DNA from: Jatrophihabitans sp.
GTDB lineage: Bacteria; Actinomycetota; Actinomycetes; Mycobacteriales; Jatrophihabitantaceae
DNA: 64,000 nt
Direction: 5' to 3'
Assembly: GCA_036389035.1 (NCBI GenBank)
Contig: DASVQQ010000006.1
Coordinates: 1 to 64,000 of the forward strand
Below are positions 27,061 to 35,411 of this stretch, in pieces. Position numbers and translations under genes: made by a program. Numbering within the stretch: the first letter of the stretch is position 1; each line of letters starts with the position of its first letter. The notes below the pieces were generated by a model, which ran no database searches, had not been told where the DNA came from, and worked only from the letters and a program-made list of their open reading frames with translations.

Positions 27061-27215
27061 CTACCGGTTGGCACGAGCGGCGCGCATGTGCGCAGAATAG
27101 GCACTTCGTAGGTGCGAGGCGTCCCACGAGGGCCAGTTGTCTCCACCGATCCTCTTGGGGGTTATCTGCTTGACTCAGCTACTCGTCGACGACCGGCTGG
27201 ACTCAAGGAGCATCG

Positions 27216-28376
27216 ATGGTTCGCATCGCTAACCCGCCCGCCGGCGCCGTTCCGGTGGAGTCGGTGTTCGTCCGGATCCCGGCAGCCGCTGCCAGGCACG
27301 GCGCGGTCAACCTCGCGCAGGGCGTCTTCGACCACGGGCCGCCGGCCGAGGTGCTGGCCGCGCTGGCCGCGGTGGGCGAGGGCGCCGAGCACCAGTACGC
27401 GCCCAGCGCCGGGCACCCGCTGCTGCGGGCGGCGCTGGCCCGCCGGTACGGCCCGCTCGACCCGGACACCGAGATCACGGTGTGCGCCGGGGCGACCGAG
27501 GCGTATTACTGCGCGGTGGCGGCGCTGATCAACCCGGGTGACGAGGCGATCGTGGTCGAGCCGGCCTACGAGCAGTACGCCCCGGTGATCACCAAGTTCG
27601 GCGGGGTGGTCCGGGCGATCCGGCTGCCCGGCCTGGACTCCCGGCTGGACGCCGCCGCGCTGGCGGCGGTGACCACCCCGGCCACCAAGATGATCGTCGT
27701 CAACAGCCCGTGGAACCCGTTCGGGCGCTCCCTGGACGCCGACGAGTGGCAGGCGGTGGCCGACCTGGCCAACACCCGGGGGATCGTGGTGATCTCGGAT
27801 GAGACCTACGAGCACCTCAACCTGGACTCCGGGGCGCATCGCAGCATCCTGGACCTGGTGCCGGACCCCGAGCTGCGGGTCAAGGTCTCCTCGGCGTCGA
27901 AGACCCTGGCCGTGACCGGCTGGCGGGTCGGCTGGGCGGTCTCCGGCCCGGGCCTGACCCGCCGGATCCGGGCCGCGCACCAGTTCGTCACGTTCTGCCC
28001 GCCGACCCCGCTGCAGCTGGCGGTCGCCCGGGTGCTGGACAGCCCCGACTTCGAGAACCTGATCGCCGGCACGGTGGCGGGCATGTCGCGGCGGGTGGGG
28101 TCCTTCGTCGACACGCTCACCGAGTTGGGCATCCCGGCGGCCATGCCCGGCAGCGGGTTCTACGTCCTGGCCGATGTCGGCGAGGACGCCACCGGCTGGT
28201 GCGAGCGGATGCTGGTGGACCAAGGGGTGGCCGGGCTGCCGCTGTCGGTCTTCTACTCCGAACCGGTGCCCGAGGCCGCCACCGTGGTCCGCTTCGCCCT
28301 GTGCAAGCAGGCCGGCACGCTGGCCGAGGCCAGCCGCCGGCTGCGCGCCCGGCTCAACCCCGGGGCCGCGTCCTGA
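27216..28376 (+). CDS. PLP-dependent aminotransferase, class I/II
   Basis: 386 residues, fold type I. VNSPWNPFGRSLD is the substrate/carboxylate loop (usually NPxNPTG; here PWNPFG), VVISDETYEHL holds the PLP-ring aspartate/tyrosine, and SSASKTLAVTGWRVGWA contains the Schiff-base lysine. It resembles methionine/kynurenine-type or DapC-like aminotransferases. It may supply an unusual amino acid to the ATP-grasp ligase encoded 4 kb away, but it could equally be a housekeeping enzyme. ACTCAAGGAGC precedes the start. Confidence 0.88.
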   Translation: MVRIANPPAGAVPVESVFVRIPAAAARHGAVNLAQGVFDHGPPAEVLAALAAVGEGAEHQYAPSAGHPLLRAALARRYGPLDPDTEITVCAGATEAYYCAVAALINPGDEAIVVEPAYEQYAPVITKFGGVVRAIRLPGLDSRLDAAALAAVTTPATKMIVVNSPWNPFGRSLDADEWQAVADLANTRGIVVISDETYEHLNLDSGAHRSILDLVPDPELRVKVSSASKTLAVTGWRVGWAVSGPGLTRRIRAAHQFVTFCPPTPLQLAVARVLDSPDFENLIAGTVAGMSRRVGSFVDTLTELGIPAAMPGSGFYVLADVGEDATGWCERMLVDQGVAGLPLSVFYSEPVPEAATVVRFALCKQAGTLAEASRRLRARLNPGAAS

Positions 28377-28468
28377 GCCGACCCGATCGGGCACCGCGCC
28401 AATCCGTCAACGAGCGGGCGCCGAATTCCCGATGACCCGCCGTCCGAGGCGGGACCGGGGAGCTGACT

Positions 28469-28636
28469 ATGAGAGCCATCGCACGATCACGACGGCGGGC
28501 GGCCGCCTTCGCGGTGTCTGCCCTGGTCGCCGTCATCGGCGGTCTGGGCGTCGCCGAAGCCACCACGGCCACCCCGAGCAACGCCCCGAGCCAGCAGGTC
28601 GAGCAGCACGATGACCACGCAGGCCACGTGCAGTGA
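28469..28636 (+). CDS. Small secreted peptide, His/Asp-rich tail
   Basis: 55 residues from ATG 28469 with GGGGAGC upstream. An arginine-rich start (ARSRRRAA), a hydrophobic core FAVSALVAVIGGLGV and an AEA-like cleavage site near residue 31 give a signal peptide; the mature part is about 25 residues ending in EQHDDHAGHVQ, with three histidines that could bind a metal. No family recognised. It lies 92 bases after the aminotransferase on the same strand. Confidence 0.55.
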   Translation: MRAIARSRRRAAAFAVSALVAVIGGLGVAEATTATPSNAPSQQVEQHDDHAGHVQ

Positions 28637-28661
28637 GCGCGACGCCCTCACGCCACGAGCT

Positions 28662-29447
28662 TCAGGCCTGAACCTGCTCCGCGTCCAACTCGCCCTTGAC
28701 CATGGCGTCGGCGATGTCATCGAGCATCGCGTCGTGGCTGTAGGCGTAGCCGCGCAGCACCGCCAGGGCATCGGGGGCGGTGGAGTCCAACCGGGTCATC
28801 AGCATTCCCATCGCGACCCAGACGTTGGTGCGGTTGCGGGCCGCTCCACTCTGCAGCCACACCGGCTCCGGCTCGTCGGAGAAGGCCCCGGCTGAGCCGG
28901 TGATGGCCTGGGCGATCGTCAACGCGTCGATGATCTGGTCGCAGACCGAGACGGCGTCGGTGAGGCTGATGGCAGCGAGGTCATCCGGGTCGGTGACGAA
29001 CAGGTCCAGCGCCCCGACCGTCTCGGGGCTCAGCCGCAGGGGCAGGCACATCGCCCCCCGGTAAGGGGTCTGCTCGAAGAACTCGGCGGCGAACAGCGGC
29101 CACTGCTCCCGGATGTCGGCCTCACCGGCGATCACGATCCTGCTGGTGCGAGCCGCGTCCAGGCAAGGGCCTTCGCCCTGGGTGAACTGCAACCGCTCGG
29201 CGCGGCTGGCCACCTCGTCACTCGCCCCCACCGGAACCCTGAAGTCGTGATTGAGCAGACTCAATCCCGCGCCGGTCACCGGCAACACCTGCACGCAGGC
29301 CTTGGCCAACCTGACCGGCAGCAGTTCCGGAATCGCCGTGGCCTGATCGCGGCTGCCGGCCCAGGCGGCCCGGAAACTGCGGGCCACCTCTGACTGGGCG
29401 GTGAAAGCGGGCCGGTCGTGGCCGCCGGAGTGTTCGGACCTAGTCAT
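28662..29447 (-). CDS. GAF-ANTAR domain regulator
   Basis: 261 residues from ATG 29447 (a TTG at 29489 is a weaker option). Residues about 30-170 form a GAF sensor domain (FTQGEGPCLDAA, PLFAAEFFEQTPYRGAMCLPL). The last 60 residues are an ANTAR RNA-binding domain: NVWVAMGMLMTRLDSTAPDA, then LRGYAYSHDAMLDDIADAM. ANTAR proteins bind paired hexaloop hairpins and stop transcription termination; actinobacteria have many GAF-ANTAR proteins of unknown signal. Monocistronic here. Confidence 0.92.
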   Translation of the reverse strand: MTRSEHSGGHDRPAFTAQSEVARSFRAAWAGSRDQATAIPELLPVRLAKACVQVLPVTGAGLSLLNHDFRVPVGASDEVASRAERLQFTQGEGPCLDAARTSRIVIAGEADIREQWPLFAAEFFEQTPYRGAMCLPLRLSPETVGALDLFVTDPDDLAAISLTDAVSVCDQIIDALTIAQAITGSAGAFSDEPEPVWLQSGAARNRTNVWVAMGMLMTRLDSTAPDALAVLRGYAYSHDAMLDDIADAMVKGELDAEQVQA

Positions 29448-29619
29448 GAGACCTGATTTCCGTACCTGCGGCGGGGATTGGCTGCTCAAACCTTTGCCGG
29501 CTCAGTGTCTACATTAGCGAAATCCCGCTTGAGCGGGTGAGCCAGGGCGGCCAGCACCGAGGCGCCGTCGCCTCGCAGGCGTCCGGACACGTGATAACCG
29601 GCCCGCGCGCACAAGACAA

Positions 29620-29654
29620 CCGGCCCGCAGTCGCCAGTGGCGACCGCGGGCCGG
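29620..29654 (-). terminator. Terminator hairpin downstream of ahcY
   Basis: 16-position stem with one mismatch (29620-29635 with 29639-29654), loop AGT, followed on the minus strand by TTGTCTTGT. It lies 64 bases past the ahcY stop. Confidence 0.75.
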
Positions 29655-29717
29655 GTGCTGTTCCGGTACTACGCGCGGCTCAGCCGACGCCGAGCGGCGG
29701 CTTGAGCGGCGGGTGGG

Positions 29718-31178
29718 TCAGTAGCGGTAGTGATCGGACTTGAACGGGCCTTCCACATCGACGCCCAGGTACTCGGCCTGCTCCTTGGTCAGCACGGTCA
29801 GCTGCGCGCCGACCGCTTCGAGGTGCAGCCGGGCCACCTTCTCGTCCAGGTGCTTGGGCAGCACGTAGACCTGCTTGTCGTACTCGCCCTGCTTGGTGTA
29901 GAGCTCGATCTGGGCCATGGTCTGGTTGGTGAACGAGTTCGACATCACGAAGCTCGGGTGACCGGTGGCGTTGCCGAGGTTGAGCAGCCGGCCCTCGGAC
30001 AGCACGATGATGGCGTGGCCGTCCGGGAAGGTCCACTCGTGCACCTGCGGCTTGACCTCGACCTTCTTGATCCCCGAGACCCGTCCCAGGCCGGCCATGT
30101 CGATCTCGGTGTCGAAGTGTCCGACGTTGCCCACGATGGCGTTGTGCTTCATCTTGGCCATGTGATCGACCATGATGATGTCCCGGCCACCGGTGGTGGT
30201 GATGAAGATGTCGGCCTCGGACACCACGTCCTCGACCCGGACGACCTGCAGGCCGTCCATGGCCGCCTGCAGCGCGCAGATCGGGTCGATCTCGGTGACC
30301 ACGACGCGCGCGCCCTGGCCCCGCAGTGACTCGACCGCGCCCTTGCCCACGTCGCCGTAGCCGCAGATGACGGCAAGCTTGCCGGCCAGCATGACGTCGG
30401 TCGCGCGGTTGATGCCGTCGACCAGGGAGTGCCGGATGCCGTACTTGTTGTCGAACTTCGACTTGGTGACCGAGTCGTTGACGTTGATGGCCGGGAACAG
30501 CAGTTGGCCATCGGTAGCGAGCTTGTACAGCCGCTTGACGCCGTTGGTGGTCTCTTCGGTGACGCCCTTGATGTCGGCGGCGATCCGGGTGAACCGCTGC
30601 TTGTCGCGAGCCAGGCTGTCGGTCAGCGTCTTCAGGATCTGCTGCAGTTCCTCATGATCATCCTCGGAGGGCTGCGGCACCGCGCCGGCTGCCTCGTACT
30701 CGACGCCCTTGTGCACCAGCAGGGTGGCGTCGCCGCCGTCGTCGACCATCATGTTCGGGCCGCGGCCGTCGCCGAAGTCGAACAGCTGGTCGGTGCACCA
30801 CCAGTACTCGGCCAGCGTCTCGCCCTTCCAGGCGAACACCGGGGTGCCGCTGGGCTGCTCAGGAGTGCCGTTCGGGCCGACCACCACCGCGGCGGCGGCC
30901 TCGTCCTGGGTGGAGAAGATGTTGCAGGACACCCAGCGGACCTCGGCGCCGAGCGCCACCAGGGTCTCGATGAGCACCGCGGTCTGGATGGTCATGTGCA
31001 GCGAACCCGCGACCCGGGCGCCGCGCAGCGGCTGGGCGTCGGCGTACTCGCGACGGATCGCCATCAGGCCGGGCATCTCGTGTTCGGCCAGTCGCATCTG
31101 GTGCCGGCCGTACTCCGCGAGCGAGATGTCGGCGATCGCGAAGTCGATTCCGTTTACATTCTGCAGTCTTGTGCTCAT
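29718..31178 (-). CDS. ahcY: Adenosylhomocysteinase (S-adenosylhomocysteine hydrolase)
   Basis: 486 residues from ATG 31178 with GGAAGGA upstream. NAD-dependent hydrolysis of S-adenosylhomocysteine to adenosine and homocysteine. Motifs: [16 protein letters not shown] near residue 50, [32 protein letters not shown] (the NAD-binding glycine loop) and [18 protein letters not shown]. The length and the insert around [11 protein letters not shown] fit the long actinobacterial/plant-type form, and the C-terminal KSDHYRY is the usual tail. It clears the inhibitor made by methyltransferases such as the DUF574 enzyme in this window. It is transcribed alone; its upstream region is structured. Confidence 0.97.
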   Translation of the reverse strand: MSTRLQNVNGIDFAIADISLAEYGRHQMRLAEHEMPGLMAIRREYADAQPLRGARVAGSLHMTIQTAVLIETLVALGAEVRWVSCNIFSTQDEAAAAVVVGPNGTPEQPSGTPVFAWKGETLAEYWWCTDQLFDFGDGRGPNMMVDDGGDATLLVHKGVEYEAAGAVPQPSEDDHEELQQILKTLTDSLARDKQRFTRIAADIKGVTEETTNGVKRLYKLATDGQLLFPAINVNDSVTKSKFDNKYGIRHSLVDGINRATDVMLAGKLAVICGYGDVGKGAVESLRGQGARVVVTEIDPICALQAAMDGLQVVRVEDVVSEADIFITTTGGRDIIMVDHMAKMKHNAIVGNVGHFDTEIDMAGLGRVSGIKKVEVKPQVHEWTFPDGHAIIVLSEGRLLNLGNATGHPSFVMSNSFTNQTMAQIELYTKQGEYDKQVYVLPKHLDEKVARLHLEAVGAQLTVLTKEQAEYLGVDVEGPFKSDHYRY

Positions 31179-31212
31179 GATTCCTTCCGAGTGACGAGTG
31201 ATGACCGAAGGG

Positions 31213-31299
31213 GTCCCATGCCAGTGGGACAGCCCGAGCGGCCGGTTACGTGTGGAGGAGGACGTAACAAAGGGCACCTCCTCAAGGGGAGGCGCCCTT
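31213..31299 (-). promoter_or_regulatory. Structured leader upstream of ahcY
   Basis: Reading toward ahcY on the minus strand there are three hairpins: a 12-position stem with one mismatch (31270-31281 with 31288-31299) followed by TTTGTTA, a 7-bp stem GTTACGT/ACGTAAC (31245-31251 with 31262-31268) with the pyrimidine-rich loop CCTCCTCCAC, and a 6-bp stem GTCCCA/TGGGAC (31213-31218 with 31225-31230). ahcY genes are often controlled by SAH riboswitches, but I could not match the known consensus. The promoter is not located, so which hairpins are transcribed is uncertain. Confidence 0.4.
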
Positions 31300-31542
31300 C
31301 ACGTGATCACGGATCGAGCGTGGCGGATGAGCATCCGTCGCAGCGCCTCTCGACCTGGACCGCGCCAGCATTCGGCGCCCGACCAGTTTAACACGGGAGC
31401 CCGGGCCGACCCAGTCTCGGAACCTGCTGACATTCCAGGCGCCCGGCTCGCGGGACTCGACGAGCCGGGGCGGCCGCTAGGGTGGCTCAGCGACGCGCGC
31501 CTGACCAGAGCACACCGGCACCGCGCGCGGTGGAAACGCGAG

Positions 31543-32709
31543 GTGCGCGTGCGCGCGTTGGTGGTCGAGCAGGGATTCAGCCGGGGAGCGCTGGCGGCCG
31601 TCCGGGCGCTGGCGCAGGCCGGCTGGCAGGTCGGCGTGGGCGCGCCGGACGGCCGGGGCCTGGCGTCCTCGTCGCGAGCGTGCGCACGCCGGCACCCGGT
31701 GCCTGCCGCACACCAGGACCAACCGGCGTTCCTGGCGGCAGTGGCGCGAGCGGTGCGCGAGGGCGGTTACGAGGTGGTCTTCGGCGCCGGCGAGGCCGAG
31801 GTGCTGACGCTGTCCGAGCACCGGGACGCGGTCGCGGCGGTGGTGCCGCACGCCGGCCACCAGGTCGTGCTGGACGCGCTCGACAAGGCCCGGCTGGCCG
31901 AGGCGGCGGTGGCTGCCGGATTCCGGGTGCCGGAGTCCCTGACGCCCGCCGCGCTGTCGGATGAGACCCTGCCGGTCGTGGTGAAGGCCCGCATGCATGC
32001 CCGACCCGGGCAGGCCGGGGCGCCGCCGCGCATCGACACCAACGTGGTTCTCGGCGCCACCGCCACTCGCCGCCGGGTCAGCCAGATCGCCGGCCTCGGC
32101 GGCCAGGCCGAGGTGCAGGAGTTCCTGGAGGGCCACCTGATGGCCTACGCCGCCGTGACCGGCGCCGGCGGCCGGCAGGTTCTCGCCCAGTCGATGCAGG
32201 TCGCCTCGCGGGTCTGGCCGCCCGGCGCCGGCGCAAGCTGCCGCGCGGTCAGCGTGCCGGTGGACCCTGAGCTGTCCGGGCGCGCCGCTGCCCTGCTGGC
32301 CGCCCTGGGCTGGTTCGGCCTGGCCGAGTTGCAGTTCATCGTGCCGGTCGACGGCATTCCCCGGCTGATCGATCTCAACGGCCGGTTCTACGGCTCGCTG
32401 GCCCTGGCGGTGCGGGCCGGGGCGAACCTTCCGGCGGTCTGGGCGGCGCTGGCCACCGGCCGGGACGTCGAGCCGGTGACCGCCGCGAGCGGGGTGCGCT
32501 ACTCCTGGTGGGAGGGCGACCTGCGCCGGGCGCTGGTCGAGCGGCGCGGCGGGCTGATCCGCGACCTGTCCGGCGTGCTCCGCGCCGGGGTCGGCGCCGT
32601 GCACAGCGTCGGCCGGTGGCGCGACCCGGCGCCTGCCCTGACCCAGGCTCAACGGCTGTTCGCCGAGCACCGCGCGTACCGCCGGGACTCACCGGAGGCA
32701 TCGCCGTGA
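31543..32709 (+). CDS. ATP-grasp domain enzyme, unknown substrate
   Basis: About 388 residues from GTG 31543; GTG 31549 and ATG 31327 are alternatives, and the start is uncertain because no strong ribosome site is seen. RALVVEQGFSRGALAAVRAL is a Rossmann-like pre-grasp start; LDALDKARLAEAAVAAGFRVPES, LPVVVKARMHA (lysine), EVQEFLEGHLMAYAAV and LAELQFIVPVDGIPRLIDLNG (the acidic/Asn metal site) give a complete ATP-grasp core. Enzymes of this carbamoyl-phosphate-synthetase-like type form amide or ester bonds; several work on cell-surface or peptide metabolites. It is divergent from ahcY with no clear partner gene, and differs from the 22-kb ligase in its N-terminal domain. Confidence 0.8.
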   Translation: MRVRALVVEQGFSRGALAAVRALAQAGWQVGVGAPDGRGLASSSRACARRHPVPAAHQDQPAFLAAVARAVREGGYEVVFGAGEAEVLTLSEHRDAVAAVVPHAGHQVVLDALDKARLAEAAVAAGFRVPESLTPAALSDETLPVVVKARMHARPGQAGAPPRIDTNVVLGATATRRRVSQIAGLGGQAEVQEFLEGHLMAYAAVTGAGGRQVLAQSMQVASRVWPPGAGASCRAVSVPVDPELSGRAAALLAALGWFGLAELQFIVPVDGIPRLIDLNGRFYGSLALAVRAGANLPAVWAALATGRDVEPVTAASGVRYSWWEGDLRRALVERRGGLIRDLSGVLRAGVGAVHSVGRWRDPAPALTQAQRLFAEHRAYRRDSPEASP

Positions 32710-32915
32710 TCGGCTCGCTCAACGCCGCAATCAGGAATAGTCCGTCCGGAAAGATGGTTGATATCAGTGTCCGGCCGGGTGGAGAATCCCCGGGCCCCAC
32801 CAACTGAACGCCGCTACGGACGATCGTCGACGCTGAAGCCGTAGCGCGCCACTCGCCGCGAGGCGATCTTGCCCGGTCGGATACCTATTCACGCCGTGCG
32901 CCCAGCCCGGCCCAA

Positions 32916-32970
32916 CGTTTGAGACATCAGCGTTTCGGACATCAGCGTTTCGGACATCAGCGTTTCGGAC
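32916..32970 (+). repeat. 15-bp tandem repeat directly upstream of a ribosome site
   Basis: A degenerate first copy (32916-32930), two exact copies of CGTTTCGGACATCAG (32931-32960) and a partial fourth (32961-32970), ending at the AAGGAG ribosome site of the 87-residue gene. Confidence 0.95.
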
Positions 32971-32980
32971 AAGGAGCGTC

Positions 32981-33244
32981 ATGCGAGGCGACAGCGTCGA
33001 GATCGTCATTGATGCCGGCGAGAGCAGCCGGACCTACACCATCACCGCCACCCGCGCGGGCCGCCGGGTCGAGGTCAGCCACGGCCGCGGCCTGGTCGAG
33101 GTCACCGAGGTGACCCGGGGCGGCACCCCGGTGCGGACCGCGCGGTTCATGAGCGGCCGGGTGATCGCCGTCGTGGAGCACCCGGCAGCCGACGCCGCGC
33201 TGGCCGACGACTCGTCGGTCACCCCGCTGCACCGGCCGGCCTGA
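32981..33244 (+). CDS. Small hypothetical protein, beta-rich
   Basis: 87 residues from ATG 32981, with AAGGAG at 32971-32976. It is predicted soluble and made mostly of alternating strands (VEIVIDAGESSRTYTITATR, RVEVSHGRGLVEVTEVTR, RVIAVVEHP), with no cysteine, signal peptide or membrane segment. No family recognised. It is flanked by a 15-bp tandem repeat upstream and a 16-bp repeat downstream. The strong ribosome site and clean composition make it a likely real gene; function unknown. Confidence 0.7.
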   Translation: MRGDSVEIVIDAGESSRTYTITATRAGRRVEVSHGRGLVEVTEVTRGGTPVRTARFMSGRVIAVVEHPAADAALADDSSVTPLHRPA

Positions 33245-33246
33245 TA

Positions 33247-33284
33247 ACCGGGCCGGCCTGAGACCGGGCCGGTCTGAGACCGGG
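33247..33284. repeat. 16-bp tandem repeat between convergent stops
   Basis: ACCGGGCCGGCCTGAG (33247-33262) and ACCGGGCCGGTCTGAG (33263-33278), then the start of a third copy. It fills the gap between the stops of the small gene and the formate/nitrite channel and can form GC-rich hairpins. Confidence 0.9.
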
Positions 33285-34106
33285 TCAGCTGTTCTGCTCG
33301 CGTTCCTCCTGCACCCGGTGCGGCACCTGCAGCAGCCGCACCGTGGTCACCAGCGCCAGGCCGCCGACCAGGTTTCCGAAACACGACCACAACAGCGCGC
33401 CGGTCCAGTGGCCCCAGTTGTAGTCGGCGCCGCCGCTGAACAGCCCGGCTGCGATCAGGATCGAGTCGAGCACCGCGTGGAACAGGTGCGCGCCGACCAG
33501 CACGAAGGACATCAGGATCGCGGGGATCGCCTTGACGCCCACGCTGTCGCTGGCGTGCTGCATCCGGGTGAGCAGCGTGATGACGGCGCCGCCCAGCACC
33601 GCCAGGAAGAACGAGCGCCACGACACCCCCAGGTGGGCGTAATGGCCGCCGGCCTCGATCGCGGTCGGTTGCAGCTCGGGAAGCGCCACCACGATCATGG
33701 CGGCCAGCATCACCCCGCCGACCAGGTTCATCACCAGCGTCGCGACCCAGAGCCGGATCAGCTGCAGGAAGGTGCCGCGGCCGGCCACCAGCGCGGTGAC
33801 GGGCACCAGGAAGTTCTCGGTGAACAGCTCGCTGCGGCCCATCAGCAGGGCCACGAATCCGATCGTGAAGGCCAGCGCGGCAAGCAGTGAATTGCCGGTC
33901 TCGTGCAGGACCACCAGGTAGGCCAGCACGCCTATCCCGATGTCGATGCCGCCGAGAAGACCGGTTGTCAGCAGCGGCAACAGCGGCCGGGAGAGCCGGT
34001 TGTCGCCATCCTCGACCAGCCGGTCGAAGGCCTTCTCGACCTCTGGTTCGTCCCGGGCGCCGACGGGTGCCTTGACGTCGCTGGCCTCACCGGACGGTCG
34101 TGGCAT
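33285..34106 (-). CDS. Formate/nitrite transporter (FNT) family channel
   Basis: 273 residues from ATG 34106 with GAGGAGG upstream. A polar N-terminus of about 45 residues is followed by six helices: GLLGGIDIGIGVLAYLVVLH, FTIGFVALLMGRSELFTENF (the family's conserved ENF region), LWVATLVMNLVGGVML and GNLVGGLALVTT. FNT proteins are pentameric channels for formate, nitrite, hydrosulfide or related anions; this one resembles the YfdC-like actinobacterial branch with a longer N-terminus. No formate or nitrite metabolic genes are adjacent, so the substrate is open. Confidence 0.9.
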   Translation of the reverse strand: MPRPSGEASDVKAPVGARDEPEVEKAFDRLVEDGDNRLSRPLLPLLTTGLLGGIDIGIGVLAYLVVLHETGNSLLAALAFTIGFVALLMGRSELFTENFLVPVTALVAGRGTFLQLIRLWVATLVMNLVGGVMLAAMIVVALPELQPTAIEAGGHYAHLGVSWRSFFLAVLGGAVITLLTRMQHASDSVGVKAIPAILMSFVLVGAHLFHAVLDSILIAAGLFSGGADYNWGHWTGALLWSCFGNLVGGLALVTTVRLLQVPHRVQEEREQNS

Positions 34107-34240
34107 GGGCGAACCTCCTCGCGTGGCACGTCTGTCTGACGCCGAGTCCGCTCGCCGCCGCGGCGAGCCTACCCACGCACACCACCCGGCGGGGGCGCAT
34201 GCGGTGATCCTGGCAGATCCAGCCGCCCGGGCTGAGGACA

Positions 34241-35407
34241 ATGGCGGTCATGGAGCGAATCAACGAGCGGTTGCTGAACTGGGCCTCGGTCCTGGAGGAC
34301 CAGACCAGGGCCCAGGCGGTCACGACCAGTCGGATGCCCTTCATCGATCCGCACCTCGCCCTGATGCCGGACGCGCACCTGGGCAAGGGGGCCACGGTCG
34401 GTTCGGTGATTCCCACCGTAGGGGCGATCATGCCGGCGGCGGTCGGGGTCGACATCGGCTGCGGCATGTTCGCGGTGCGGACCCAGTACCACGCCGAGGA
34501 GTTGCCCGCTGACCGCGATGCGTTGCACCGGGCGATCAGCGCGGCGGTGCCGCTGTCGGCCGGCAAGTACAACACCAAGGTCAGGCCAGGCGCCGCGCCG
34601 CGGATCGCCGAGCTGGAGGAGCTGGCCGGCGCCGACCAGGCCGAGGCCGCCAGCCCCAACTGGCGGCTGCAACTGGGCAGCCTGGGTTCGGGCAATCACT
34701 TCATCGAAGTCAGCCTGGACGAGGCTGACCAGGTCTGGCTGTTCCTGCATTCGGGCTCCCGCGGGGTCGGCAACAGGTTGGCCGGCAAGCACATCGCCAT
34801 CGCCCAACAGCAATGCCGGCGCCGAGGTGCGGAGTTACCCCATCCCGACCTGGCCTACCTTCTCGAGGACGAGCCGCAGTTCGACTCCTACCTGCGCGCG
34901 CTGCGCTGGGCGCAGCGATTCGCGTTCCTCAACCGTGAGGAGATGATGGACCGCGTCCTGGAAGCCTTCGCCCGCTGGCACGCACCGGCCCAGCGGCTGG
35001 AGTCGGTGAACTGCCACCACAACTACACCGAGCAGGAAACCCATTTCGGCAAGCAGGTATGGCTCTCGCGCAAGGGCGCGATCTCGGCGAAGGCCGGCCA
35101 GGCCGGGCTCATCCCGGGCAGCATGGGCTCGGCGTCCTACGTCGTGGCCGGCAAGGGCAACCGGCTCAGCCTCTGCTCCGCGCCGCACGGCGCCGGCCGG
35201 AACTACTCGCGGACGGCTGCCCGCAAGAAGTTCAGCCGGGCCGACCTGGACGAGCGGATGCGTGGCATCGCCTGGGGCCGCTCCAACGCCTTTCTCGACG
35301 AGCACCCCGACGCCTACAAGGACATCGACGTCGTGATGCGCGACGCGGCCGAGCTGGTCGAGATCCGGCACACGCTGCGCCAGATCGTCAACGTCAAGGG
35401 CGACTGA
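34241..35407 (+). CDS. rtcB: RtcB-family RNA ligase
   Basis: 388 residues. LMPDAHLGKGATVGSVIPT, AAVGVDIGCGMFAVRT (metal-binding Asp and Cys), GSLGSGNHFIEV, LFLHSGSRGVGN, NCHHNYTE, and the guanylation site SAPHGAGRNYSR with its catalytic histidine all fit RtcB. The enzyme joins RNA 2',3'-cyclic phosphate or 3'-phosphate ends to 5'-OH ends with GTP and Mn2+. It is shorter than the E. coli enzyme and resembles the RtcB paralogues widespread in actinobacteria. No RtcA or archease is adjacent. ATG 34250 is an alternative start. Confidence 0.94.
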   Translation: MAVMERINERLLNWASVLEDQTRAQAVTTSRMPFIDPHLALMPDAHLGKGATVGSVIPTVGAIMPAAVGVDIGCGMFAVRTQYHAEELPADRDALHRAISAAVPLSAGKYNTKVRPGAAPRIAELEELAGADQAEAASPNWRLQLGSLGSGNHFIEVSLDEADQVWLFLHSGSRGVGNRLAGKHIAIAQQQCRRRGAELPHPDLAYLLEDEPQFDSYLRALRWAQRFAFLNREEMMDRVLEAFARWHAPAQRLESVNCHHNYTEQETHFGKQVWLSRKGAISAKAGQAGLIPGSMGSASYVVAGKGNRLSLCSAPHGAGRNYSRTAARKKFSRADLDERMRGIAWGRSNAFLDEHPDAYKDIDVVMRDAAELVEIRHTLRQIVNVKGD

Positions 35408-35411
35408 TGCC

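Noticed and set aside
31477..32670. Minus-strand frame of about 400 residues opposite the 32-kb ATP-grasp gene
   Set aside because: No motif, histidine- and glutamine-rich composition, whereas the plus strand shows a full ATP-grasp core.
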